64,000 nt of DNA from Odontocerum albicorne (lineage: Eukaryota; Arthropoda; Insecta; Trichoptera; Odontoceridae): positions 35,473,789 to 35,537,788 of the forward strand of contig OX463847.1 in assembly GCA_949825065.1 (NCBI GenBank), given 5' to 3'. Of the stretch, positions 24,401-35,898 are shown piece by piece (position 1 is the first letter of the stretch; every line of letters starts with the position of its first letter). Both the position numbers and the translations under genes were made by a program. The notes beneath the pieces are model-generated. The model did not search any database. It was not told the origin of the DNA and saw only the letters and a list, made by a program, of their open reading frames with translations.

Positions 24401-25315
24401 TAGAATAAATGTTTCGGTGTGTAGCAACGAACTCTTTTATTGATTCGCCCTTTTTTATCCTTTAAATCCCATTACAGAATATTAAATAGAGAAAATAATA
24501 AATAAAAACAATAGCATAATTACTTTTGATATGAGAGTATTGTTCTCTCAGGATGGTAGACAAGACAGTGAGATAAACAGAAGAATTGGAGCGTCAGTAC
24601 CTATTACTCTATATAATTATAGGTATAACACTGCATGTATTGCGAGGTAACTGCATTGCCATAAAAACCCTTACACAATTATCTTTAACTGGTAAAAGTT
24701 TGAAGGATCTCTGATTTCCATAGAACTAAGAAAAAAAGTTTAAAAAATCTAAATCTGCCAGATCTCTTATCGCAAGTTTTTATATTTTTTTTGGCAATAA
24801 CCGCACAATATATCCTTATACTAAAAGGGGCATGAAGATAATTAAAAAAAATATTAATCTACGCCTCAAAACTCTCAATTTATACTGTAGGGCTTCTCTA
24901 GTGGTAAAATTCCTTGAATGCAAAGAGGCCCCCAGCTATGGTCATAGTGAATCCAAGGATAGTTGTTATGTTGCTGATTGAAGACTGCATAGAAAAGATG
25001 ATTCTTGGTCTCCAGGAACTTATATATCTTCCAGTTGTGAGTTAAGAAGCATTCACAAAAATTTTATTAAACTGGTTTTTTTAATGAAACACATTATCAA
25101 ATAAAATATTTTAAAATTATATTTATCATAAAAAGTTAACTAACAAAATATCATAAATGTTTTATCAAGATTTCAAAAATACATAAAACATATAAAAAAG
25201 TGCACAAGGTTTGCAATCACAGTTACATTATATAATTATTATTATTATAAATAATAATAAAGACATATATTTTTTCATTTTATATATTTTTCAAACGACA
25301 AAAGTAGAAAAATCC

Positions 25316-28300
25316 TCAAAGTTTAGCAGCCCTTTTGGTAGCTATTTTGTTAAGTATTTCATGAGCTTCTGTGTAATAAGGGTCTACTTCACTCTTCACA
25401 CGCTTCATCCAAGCAGCAAGGTTGGGTCTGCCTTCCGTAGGGTCATATCCAGCCATTCCTTAAAAAACAAATCTATGAAAGGCAGAAATTCATGCTGGCA
25501 AGTATAAAAAGATGGTATTTATTTAGTAGTAAAAATCATTAAAACCAGTCATTTTATCTTAATTGATATTATCTTGCTGTATAAATATGAAAACGCATTG
25601 CAGTATTCCAAATCTAGGATAGCGACACTTCTTATTTTAGTCTTACTGCTAATATTTTAATTTTAGGCAGTTGTCAATATGATTAATTTAACTGAAATAC
25701 ATTTTTTTTATTTAATGATGCATCGAGCTACTTTATTTATCAAAGTCAGAGCATCAATCTATCTGCTTATCCATTCTTAAGGTCACCTACTAGTTCCAAT
25801 CTACCTGCTTATCCATTCTTAAGGTCACCTACTAGTTCCAATAAGTTGGATTAAGGAAATTACTTTTATCACCTCTTAGGCATCCAACTGCTGACAGTGT
25901 GATCTGCCCAGCAATACACCAACTCCATAAGCTTTGTCTCAAAATAATTTATATTAATATTAAGTGAAGCTTTTAGAAGTTATTATTAGTTTTTGAAAAA
26001 AAATTAGGTCCAACATAGGGCTGTCAAGTTACTGATCCATAGTAAAAATAGGACCAACATAGGGGTGTCAGGTTACTTATCAATAGTAAAAATACGACCA
26101 ACATAGGGATGTCAGGTTACCTATCAATAGTAAAAAATAGGATCAACATAGGTGTGTCAGATCCATAGTAAAAATAGGACCAACATAGGGCTGTCAGGTT
26201 ACTGATTCATAGTAAAAGATATAATAATAAAAATCTTTCACTTGTTCTATTTCATTGCATTGTTCTAATTCATATGATAGAAACTATAAGTTCAAGATAT
26301 GGTAAATCTTAATGAAGCTGTAATAAGTCTTATGTATTTAACAGTCCTCTTGCATAAATTTATGAAAGAATAAAAAAATTAAAAGAAAATTTAAATATAC
26401 AATACAATGATGCTGACAGCTGCTAGACAACAACGTCTCTCAGAACCTTAAAAGACCTAGCATCGAGGACTGTAGAGATTAAACTCATAATCAAACAGCT
26501 TGGTTAAAGAGGCTAAAGCTCAACAAGAACTCTGCAGCCTTCAGAAATAAGTACAATATAAAGGAGGAAAACAATTTAAGTAGTTAATCGGAGCGTAGTT
26601 GTTATTGCAACAGGAGTTTGGGGTTGCAATAGGAATGACTTTTGGCAAAGGTTTGTGTGAGCTCTTGAGTGTGGCGTTTTTTGTTGTTTTTTTATGATTA
26701 TGTGCGGTATATTGTGGGATGAACGTTTTGGTCTGTCCGGAGTGATGAAGTGTGAGGGGTTTGATTCCCGTGATGTATTCATATGTGATTGAGTGTCACT
26801 GTTTGTCAAGTTGATGAGAAGGTGCAACAGGGTCTTATATAATCAAAAATCGGAAAGAACAATCGATTTATTTTTTCATGCTATATGTCCTCAGTGAGAT
26901 AGATACAGGCAAAAGCCTAGTTTACTGGGGGCACAATAAATGAAAGGCAACAAACCCAGATCCATTAAAATTGTGTGTCCAAATTAAATTACCTGTTGTT
27001 TTTTCGCAAATTATGTATATTTCTTGTCATGTGTAAAAAAAAAGGTAACCCCCAATCCCATAACTCACGCACAAACCAAAAACAAAGGACATTCAATCTA
27101 AATATCTTATGTTTAACAAAGTAAATTAGATTAAAAAAGGTATAAGTTGTGAAACTGAATTGGACGATTTCCAGTTGAAATTATATAGAAAATTTAGTAA
27201 TGTATTGGAAATGCACTGAGAAAGATACAGTAGTCCTTGTTATCCGCAGGATCTGTATCCCTAGTTTCATTTATCTGCGATTGACCTCTTGTGATTTTTA
27301 TTAAATCTTGTGTCAAATCAGCACTATCAACATCTCCGACCTGCCTTGATGACAGGCCTGCCAAAGACCCATAGATTCAAATCAAATCATCCACGTGTTC
27401 CATCTCTCGCAGTGATCGCATTGTTCCGAGTATCTTAGTGTTTGTGTTCAAATAACCATTATTTACTGTTATAATGCCTCAGAACCATAAGACTAGTGAT
27501 GCTGGTGACTCAGAGACTACAAAGAGACCTTATAAAGTGCTTGCAATAAGTGAAAAACTAAAAAAAAATATTTAATATGAGAGAAAAAAAACATTAGCTG
27601 CAGTTGCTAGAATGTATGAAAAGAATTTTTTTTATTAATCAAGGCTCAAAAAAGAGAAAGAAATTCGTGCTAGTTTTGCTGTTGCACCTCAAACTGCAAA
27701 AGTTACACAAATGGTGCACGTAAAAAACTTTATAAAGATAAAAAAGCATTGAGTTTGTGGATTGAAGTATGTCATGATATAAAAGTATGGCGCTCTGTCC
27801 TCTCTGTATACCCTAACAGGGAAATGGCGGGATGGTATATATGTATGTAATTATTCTGGATATTCAATAACCCTGAAAAATTCCTAATAATGTATAATCT
27901 AGCTATCTAATTTAAAAAATTCTATCAACAATAAAAACAAGCACTTACGTGGTTGCTCCACCTCGCAACACCCGAAGATGTCGGCCACAGTAAAATTTTC
28001 ACCAACAATATATTTATTTCCTTTCCCAAGAATTTTATCCTCAAAAACATCCAGAGCTTCCACCATTATTCTTTTTCTAATCTCAACTTTCTTTGGATTT
28101 GGTTGTTCTCCCTTGAGCATTGGTTCGATAACCTAAAAACATTTTTCAAAAGCACTTCATCAATCTTTAGTGAATACAAATAATTAATATTAAATCATAA
28201 ATTGCAATGTCTTTTGTGGATTTATAGATATTTCAAGTACTTTCGTGGATTTACAGATATTTCAAGATATCATGAGACTGGATTCCCCCATGCTCTCGAG

Positions 28301-31300
28301 CACCTCAGCGTATAAGCCAGTGTTTATATGGTTTAGAATGATTGTGAACTGAACGTAACATGCCCGTAGGTCAGCAACAGGGCTTGCGTACACTTTTTAA
28401 TGGTGTATCAGGTCACTTTATTATGTTGCCTGCCTGCATATTTTTTACCACTTGATCATTCTGAACTGTGGACAACCAAGCTCGTAGTGTGACCGTGGTC
28501 AAATGGGAATACAGCCATAAAATATCATCTATATCTGAATCATTATTTACTTTATTTAGGTGTAGGTTGAAATATGTCCCAATTTCTTATAGAGCTTTAA
28601 ATACAAAAGTTTCAACTATTTTCCTCTTAGTAAATTAGATGAATATTGAATTGGTATATCTTAATCTCCTAGGAATAATGCATACTACTCACCACTAAGA
28701 GGAAGTAGAGTGCACATGGTGCTCTCAGATTAAACTGATGCCAAAGTAGAAACTCATCAACCCTTGCTTGAATTTTAGAATCACGTGGATAAAAATTTTC
28801 TGGAAGTATTTTTTCCCGTCCCAAATATTGAGCTATAGCAACACTGCAAAAAAATAATCATTTAAATTACTTACTGGAAGTTTATAAACAAAAAGGATAC
28901 ATCCCACATTTTACCTGTTTTGAGATATTCAATATAATGTCACTTTTTACGAGCTCAAATGGAGTGTTTTGTTTCAAGATTAAATTTAACAATAAAATAT
29001 AAGACCAAGAAAAGTATGGTTGGATATTATTGGTTGGAAGTGAATGATATTTTGAAAGAAGAAAATGTAGAAAGTCTGAGCAATCGTAGAAGTTATATGA
29101 GGTGTATAGTATATATGTGGAGGAGGCTAAAGTTGTGTGTCGAGATAGGAAAGTCTAGTGCTCTGTCCTCTCTGCCTACTTTGACAGTATATATATTTTG
29201 CATATACTCGTACATAATGTTTATTTGATATTTCAAATATAAAAAATTGTGTCCTTTTTGCATATAACATCTAAATGAAAAGTCTTATGATAAATTTATT
29301 TAGATAGTTAAACCTAAAAACATTGAAGATATTATTTTTTTTAATGAATAGATATGACCGAAATCATAGGTATCCTTATGCCCCCAAAAAAGTGGAAAAA
29401 ACGCCTGTATCATAAGCGGGAAGTAGCACAGCATAGGGTTTAAACAAACAACCTTCCGAATGGAAATCCAGCATGTTACTGTATGGCCATGAATCTGCAC
29501 ATTTAAGAATACAAAAAACCAAATAATATAATATACCAGGGGTGGCCAAGCTTAATGTCATCAAGAGCCATATATGAGAATCTCAAAATCTTGATCAAGT
29601 TTAAAATTACATCCGTGGCATAGCAAGGATGGGAGCAGATGGGGGAAATCGCCCCCTGGGTGCCAGTGTGTGGGATGCTATTAGAGGTCAATCAGGAATA
29701 CTGGTAAGTGGCATTCATTGTTTTTTGGTTGTCAGACACTCAACTAGTGAAAGAGTCAATAATGGCGCTCCTAGAAGCCAATAGTAGTTATATTTTCATA
29801 ATGACAAGCAAGAGGGTCTATTGAATTGCGTAAGTCACATAACGATGATACAAAGGGGTAGTGAACTGCACAAGTCACATAACTATGGTGCAAAATGTGG
29901 TGTTTTGAAACATCAAAACCGATTTTAGACCGTAGGATCACAAACGTACAACGTTACTATACAAGTGGTATCTGATTGGTGCTAAAAAAGATTAATTTTA
30001 TTATTTTGCTTTATGCACATGAGTCACATGCAACTCTCAAACCACGGTTTGGCTTTGCCTGTATTATAAACTAAAATATAATTTATCAATCTTTAATAAT
30101 AATAATAATAAAAGGGCAATTTATATAGCGCCGTTTAGTCTCCTCAATTTATACAGAGCACACTCTCCTCAAAGGTGCTCCAACTCATGATTTGAACCCA
30201 CTATTATTGACAGATTAAAAATATTACAAAATAAATATACATAAGTTGAGTGTAAGGATAGGAAGGTAGTGCCTGAGGCCATAAGATTAGGCAGATCCCC
30301 ATATCTGCATATGTTCAGAAAAACATATTAGGTAAGAAAAATGCAGAAAACTTTCAAATGGAAGATGAACTCCGAAGAAATCTTTGTAGGTCTTTTGATA
30401 CGTAAGTATAACACATTTGACTTTAGGTGTAAGTGTAGTGTTTGTGTAATCTTCATATACAATCATACATTTTGATAAGACTTCTCAAAAAAGATTGTCT
30501 TTAAGTATTTCCTAAAACTGCACACACCACCCATATATCTAATACATAGAGGCAGACCATTCCAACACATCACCAACAGCAAAAGATCTGTCATAATACC
30601 CCGCCCTATTGGATCGATTTGGCATAATCAATTTATTCGATGAAGACAAAATCAACTTCAAAGTTCTACTCCTCTCAAAAGGAACATCTCTCAGACACAG
30701 ATTCAAAAGATACAATTGAAACACCTAATTAAGATACTTGAATACAGAGACAAAGTTTAAATTCAATCCGGTTGCGACACTTGAGCCAGTGTAGACTTTT
30801 AAGAAGCAACCTAATATGACAATATTTATGACTACCATAAACAGCCTGCATTAAAGACAGACAGGATTTTAGAAATTTGTGATTCAGGCAGAGTAGAATA
30901 AATAAAATTACAATGATCCAGACATGATACACGTGTCAGGAGTACAAGTACCTGGGGACCATGATCCACTCATCAGAAGACCTAGATTCAAATATTCAGC
31001 ACCGAATATCCTCAGCTTGGCTGAAATGGCGGGAAGTCGCGGGTGTGACTTGTGATAAAAAGATGCCCGTCAAACTCAAGGGGCTAGTTTACAAAAGTGT
31101 CATTCGGCCTGTGCTCACATATGGCTCAGAAACCTGAAATACCTCCCTATGGCACGTCTGTGCCATACAGACAGCTGAGATGAAAATGTTGAGATGGATG
31201 TGTGGTGTCACAAGGCTTGACAGGATCCGAAACTCCTACATCCGTGAGAGTCTAGGTGTACGCGACATCTCTGACAAGATTTAAGAGAGCAGGCTGCAAT

Positions 31301-34109
31301 GGTATGGACACATCAGCAGAAGACCGCCAGAGTATATAGGAAACAGGGCGCAGACACTTAATGTCCCTGGTAAGCGGTCGTGAGGAAAACCCAAGCGCGG
31401 GTGATGCGAGGTGGTTGGGCGGGACATGAGGGACGCCGATATCGCTCCGGAAGATGCACAGGATCGAGCGAAGTGGCGGCTAATTATTGGAAGGGCAGAC
31501 CCCACCACCATGTGGGAATAATAATGCTAAGGAAGAGAGAGAGATCCTGACACGATACAACAAATTAATTAATAAGAGTTTTTATTTCTTTTGTTGGAAG
31601 ACATTGATGTAAAAATTTTAGCTCTCCAAGATTATAGAAGCCCGAAAAAACTAAACATATTTGTCTATCAAAAAAGAGTTCACTGTCAAGATCGACACCA
31701 AGAAATTTGATGCTATCTTTTGGAAAAACATTAACACCCGTGACTGAGAACGCCGTCCCGTCAAGAAGATGCCTACACTGCGAAGCCACACAGAGAAATT
31801 AACAAGGACATATAAACATTAATTAGAACAAAACAAAAATCGTAGATTTTATATAGTGTGTTTTCTAACACCAATAGCTTAAAGAATACTCCAAGAATGT
31901 ATTTAAGACAACTACTATTAGTGCCAATACAGCAATAAAAGTGAGTTAAAAAAGGCTCGAAAGTAAAAAAAAAAACTGAGAAATCGAACAAGCGTCACCA
32001 AGATGCTCAGTGTGGATGTAAAGTAATAATGCAGAATAATTAAAGAGAAATCCAAATAGTTACCTTTCAGTTAGTGCAAATCCATTGTGCTCAATAGCTG
32101 GAACTTTTTTAAAAGGATGGATCTTTTCATATTCTGAAGAGAAATGTTCACCTAAAAAATATAAATAACAATTTTCAATTCTTAAATACCTCATCTCAAC
32201 GTAACTGTTGTGCATCCTAACAAAAAACATGAATAATCTCTTAGAACAGCAAAAAAACAGGGTTTTTTTTTTAAATACAAACTAGGGCTTTGCAATACCC
32301 TGAGTACATGTTTATGTCTAAATCATATACCTATGCACTTTACTTATTTAGTACAAAGTACAGTGTATTTTGACTATTAATAATAGCTACTATATTTAAA
32401 TTCAAATTAGAATTTAGAATGCGTATGAATACAAAATCGTGTTACAAAAATTGTAAATACATAACTCATACACAAAAAATATCAGAATGGACACAGTACC
32501 CAACAGTAAGTAATACATCTCGTTTGTAGAGCGTCGTCTCTGTCGTACGATATGCTAACAGTCCAGTATCGTAGTCACGATGTGGTTAGCGCATCGTGCG
32601 ACAGACGACGCTCTACAAACTACGTGTAATACTTACCGCCGGGTACTGTACATACATGCATACTTCCTACCATACATATAATACAAGCACACTACAGGCC
32701 AGGGCTCAGGAGGTGCAGTACCAAAATTTATTAATATAATTCATTCACTTAATACACATCAAATAAACACATATTGAAATTTCTACATATTTTTTAGAGA
32801 TCTTGGAAAGATTGAAAAAAATTAATAATGAGAAGAAAAAAAAAAGGAGTCACGCTGTGGCACCGGATTTATGATTCAAATAAACAAAAATAATCCCTGA
32901 TAGAAATGTTATGAGCATTAAAACTGTCTCCATACTCATTACCCAATCTACGTTATGTCATCTGGTTATTTTACCATACTTGTACCCATAAAAATTGACA
33001 AGCATTCGCTTATATTAAAATTCTTTTGCAAACTCATTATTGTCTGTCCTTTCCTTAAGTGCAACAGCTCAAAATCTTGACTGATTAGCTGTAAATCTTA
33101 GCTAGAGCCATGTTGTACGGCTATGGCATCACTATAAGGCCATTATGTAAAATTATAGCTTTCAATTATTGTGCTTCGGAAGACTTATTCAATTGTGTCG
33201 CATCATATGGAAGTCTGCAGTTAACAAAATAACGTAGTTTTGATTTTCAAAAATGATCCAGCATTGGAGGTGAGTCATAAAAAGAAAACTTTAGCATGAA
33301 AAGTTCTCGAATGCCACCAATTTCATGTTTGCATTAAACAGTAATATCATTGGGATTAGACTGTCAACTTCGCTTGCATCGGAAAATAAGGCATCCCTAT
33401 TAATGCGTCCAAAGCCTCTCAGGAATTTTCTTTCTTTTGAGAGTTTTGGAGCACGGTTATCTGTGAGATATATATCAGATCATGATGCGAGAAGCCTGGG
33501 GCATCAATTTGTCCATGAGTGCGAACTCCAGATGGGTCTGAAGTAATTATTAAATCTAGAAGGCCTTGACAATTTCTTGTTACGTGTGTACAGTTTAAGG
33601 GCATTATTAAGAGGTTAATTGACTGTACGAGTATTATATTTCCATTTAAAAAAAAAAAGTATAGTAATTTACTTTTATTCTTATTAAGAATTAAAATCGC
33701 AGAAGTATAAAATAATTACATGATTTTTTTATTTAAATTTCATTGACTTTTTATTTACATTTCAAATCAAATTAAAAGTGTAACATCTAATTATATAATA
33801 AATAAAACATAATCTGTTTAAAAATAACAACTGATAAACTCAAATGTCCAAAGTTCAAGATGTGAAAAGATTGAGCAAAATAACATGACAATACACCGAA
33901 GCAATATAAAATAATGAAACACAAATGCTAAGATTTCTGAAACACGTAAAAACTAGAAAAATACATAAACCTACAAAAAAAGTAAATAAATCTGTACCTT
34001 TGGCTAAAGCAATCTTAACAGGTTCAAATGGCACTTTTGCCGCTTTTAGAGTAATATACAAGGCCCGACTGGGCTGAGACATTAGATCAAAATACAATTT
34101 TAGTGACAT
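25316..34109 (-). CDS. GSTT: Theta-class glutathione S-transferase
   Basis: Cytosolic enzyme that conjugates glutathione to electrophiles. Five exons on the minus strand: 34109-33998, 32151-32064, 28843-28693, 28132-27949 and 25458-25316. All junctions are GT-AG and the frame closes to 225 aa. The N-terminal thioredoxin-like domain opens MSLKLYFDLMSQPSRALY, with the theta catalytic serine at residue 11. KKVPAIEHNGFALTESVAIA is the glutathione-binding cis-Pro and SNAIL-type segment. The C-terminal helical domain includes YPRDSKIQARVDE, GENFTVADIFGC and EGRPNLAAWMKRV, in the order of known theta enzymes. Length is near the family norm. The start at 34109 is the first ATG; an upstream in-frame TTG is not needed. 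A minus-strand AATAAA lies near 25066. It is head to head with USP5. Introns hold Tigger, LINE, RTE, hAT and MITE debris, but no exon is damaged. Confidence 0.96.
25755..25842. repeat. 42-bp direct duplication
   Basis: Two copies of a unit containing ctgcttatccattcttaagg, at 25755 and 25797, with one or two differences. Inside GST intron 4. Confidence 0.95.
26001..26215. repeat. Tandem repeat, about 44-bp units, five copies
   Basis: The core aggaccaacataggg..tgtcaggttac with a catagtaaaa spacer repeats five times; the fourth is shortened. Inside GST intron 4. Confidence 0.9.
26216..27227. other. Unassigned part of GST intron 4
   Basis: An 83-codon minus-strand open frame near 26576-26827 has no recognisable domain and no splice context. 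I do not call it a gene. Confidence 0.45.
27228..27778 (+). mobile_element. Tigger (pogo superfamily) 5' fragment
   Basis: The left end acagtagtccttgttatccg resembles Tigger inverted repeats. From the ATG at 27474, translation gives an N-terminal CENP-B/psq-type helix region (YKVLAISEKLKK, AAVARMYEKN, EKEIRASFAVAPQTAKVTQM, KALSLWIEVCHD), which is the diagnostic order of Tigger transposases. It is broken by stops and truncated at about 27778, where a LINE tail begins. The catalytic domain is absent. Confidence 0.8.
27779..27862 (+). mobile_element. LINE 3' end, family L, copy 2
   Basis: Translates to DIKVWRSVLSVYPNREMAG, the same tail as the copy at 7018-7255. It abuts the truncated Tigger. 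Confidence 0.55.
29005..29200 (+). mobile_element. LINE 3' end, family L, copy 3
   Basis: EVNDILKEENVESLSNRRSY is followed, across frameshifts, by the RDR..W..LS.YP tail. The nucleotide identity with 7037-7065 (aagtgaatgatattttgaaa) is exact over 20 bases. Upstream of GST exon 3. Confidence 0.6.
29537..30061. mobile_element. hAT-like non-autonomous element
   Basis: Ends caggggtggccaagc and ggtttggctttgcctg are inverted in the manner of hAT CAGGGGTGGCCAA ends. Flanks taatatac and tattataa match at 6 of 8 bases. No transposase was read. In GST intron 2. Confidence 0.5.
30095..30290. repeat. Dispersed repeat family R, copy 3
   Basis: agggcaatttatatagcgcc, cccactattattgacagatt and the gataggaaggtag words match the copies at 4925-5130 and 5905-6245. 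Confidence 0.6.
30480..31790 (-). mobile_element. CR1/L2-like LINE reverse transcriptase fragment, split by an RTE insertion
   Basis: On the minus strand, 31790-31559 gives SIKFLGVDLDSELFF and LHQCLPTKEIKTLI. After the RTE insert, 30930-30480 gives HKYCHIRLLLKSLHWLKCRN, IEFKLCLC and then LILSSSNKLIMP...RSF..GDVLEWSA. These are the fingers-to-tail landmarks of CR1/L2 reverse transcriptases (FLGV.LD, HI...L..LHWL...RI.FK, RSF....W). Frames are broken. The two halves join in the correct order when 30931-31542 is ignored. Confidence 0.75.
30931..31542 (+). mobile_element. RTE-type retrotransposon, 5'-truncated
   Basis: Reads EYKYLGTMIHSSEDLDSNIQ, then MPVKLKGLVYKSVIRPVLTY, then EMKMLRWMCGVTRLDRIRN, then LQWYGHISRRP, the C-terminal reverse-transcriptase segment of the RTE type, with a few stops. 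It is flanked by 16-bp direct repeats gatccagacatgatac (30915-30930) and gatcctgacacgatac (31543-31558), 14 of 16 identical, which I read as the target-site duplication in the older LINE. Confidence 0.85.
32493..32649. mobile_element. Palindromic MITE
   Basis: Arms of about 65 bp are inverted: acagtaccc...gtttgtagagcgtcgtct at the left and its complement at the right, ending gggtactgt. A loop of about 25 bases separates them. A short look-alike of its right end (tacccggcggtaagt) also occurs near 49110. In GST intron 1. Confidence 0.85.
33330..33612 (-). mobile_element. LINE endonuclease-domain remnant
   Basis: The minus strand reads LNCTHVTRNCQGLLDLIITS, then GVRTHGQIDAPGFSHHDLIY. This matches the end of an APE-type endonuclease (THVTRNS..LIDLI.T......GQID.PG.SDHDL) in Jockey/I-like elements, with the catalytic SDHD changed to SHHD. 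It is followed by stops. Confidence 0.75.
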
Positions 34110-35898
34110 TTTATACAATTTTAAAAGTTTTCAAATTGATTAACTTCACTGAAAAGCACAATTAAATTTGTTAAAATATACACTTAATCTTATAACTGTA
34201 TATCAATTAAAATAAACGAAAAATTCCTAACACAAAGTTTACACTTGCAACTAATCTGTGAATGGAACTGTTAAATTGAAACACAACTACACAAATAGTA
34301 TCTAATACAACTACAAGTAGCTGCAGATAGCGGTTTTCAACCAAGAGACTAGAAAATTTATTTTGACAAACGAAGGACAGACTCTATCAGCTGTACCAGA
34401 CTATACTCAATTATTGAAATATGTAATAGGGGAAATAAAGCTCAATATAGCCGCACTCTGACCACGACAGCCAGAGATAATACAAAACAACAAACTAAAT
34501 ATTCGCATTCAAGTAACATCTGACACTCATTCGACACGTATCAATCCGGTGTCGACTCGAAAAATGACACAATTGAATCGAATTAAGTAAAAAGGTGGTC
34601 AACTTCGTTCAATTCAACTTAAAAGTTGATGTATCAATTAAGGGTTCCCGTTTATCAATTAAGTTTCAACTGTTATTCAACAGACAGTTGATCAATACAA
34701 ATCAATACGTGGGAACCAGATAATACCACAAGGTTCTTAATATTTACCTTTTGGTCGTCGGTAACATATCTAGTAAACAAAGGTTACATACAATATTGTT
34801 TCAAATTTTGTTTCTGAAGAGATTGTTAGGTTAGGCTGGTTTTGTATTAAATATTTGGACATAATAGAATATAGATGGGGTACATCTAGAATAGTTTTGT
34901 TTTATAAATATTTTTGTATATGGATCAATTGTTAATATTTGATTATGTTATTTATCATTTAATTACTTATCATATAAATAAAAAAAAAGAAGAATGACTT
35001 ACAAAAAAACACAGATTTGGATAAGACTTCCCGGTGTTTTGGCAAAAAAAACGATATCTTACAAGCGTGAAGATCAGTCAAGTAGACTAAAGATCAGCCT
35101 AGTCTCATCTAATGGTGAATCGAAACAAAGAGTAGATACGGCCTCAAAATCAACTGAACGATGGAAGGAAATACTTCCAAACGATATCATTCCCATTACT
35201 TGGTGATGGTTCCATGCGTCTCTGGAATCAGCGTCAGCATGGCGAGTTGGTTTGTTTGTGGACATGGCTACTTAGCATGCCATGATGACGAAGATCGTCC
35301 ATACTTTAGTTACGCGTAATGAATTTCACAGACGTTGGCATCGGCGTCAAGAGCAAAGAGCTTCAAATCGGGGCGAAACTTAATTGAAAGGAATTGTCTA
35401 AACTAGGATAAGTTAGAGCAGCGAAAGAAACGTTCACACGAGAAGTCTGAGCAATGAGGCCTCATTTAGTCTCTGGCCGTCTTTGCAATATTTTCACTAT
35501 TTTATCTAAATACACTGAAAATAAATTAACGATCCCAATGCTTAGTAGATCTTGGCGATATAATTCAATTGTATATAATCCATTAATGAAATTTTCAAGA
35601 CTATGGGTGTGACAAAACCAAAATGCAGCATTAGAAATTCCATATGTGAGATGCCGACTGTTTTTTTTTTGTCTAACTGCAAATTAATGATTATGCGCAA
35701 TGAAAAATAATTCGTTCTTTCATTAGTAAAAACCAGGGTGACAAAATTTGTGCAAACAAGTGAATGAAATAATGTCTATTTTTTATTTGTTGTCTATGAA
35801 AAGTATCGAATCATATCGAATGTTTGTCTCTGGTACCGAGTGTCACCGGCGAATTATTTAGTTTTTCGCGTTGTTTTATAAATTTTATAATTGTTATT
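34110..35898. promoter_or_regulatory. Shared 5' intergenic region of GSTT and USP5
   Basis: The two ATGs point away from each other across 1,789 bases, so both promoters probably lie here. No TATA or initiator motif can be assigned with confidence. A short imperfect palindrome sits at about 34647-34720 (ggttccc...gggaacc). A 70-codon plus-strand open frame near 34994 is not recognised. Confidence 0.5.

Noticed and set aside
24000..24480. Possible solo LTR
   Set aside because: There is an aataaa-like signal and repeats, but no matching TG...CA ends or target duplication could be shown.
26576..26827. 83-codon minus-strand open frame in GST intron 4
   Set aside because: No domain, no splice context, composition like the surrounding intron.
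34110..34118. Upstream TTG start for the GST (adds MYK)
   Set aside because: The ATG at 34109 gives the usual theta-class N-terminus with the catalytic Ser at position 11.
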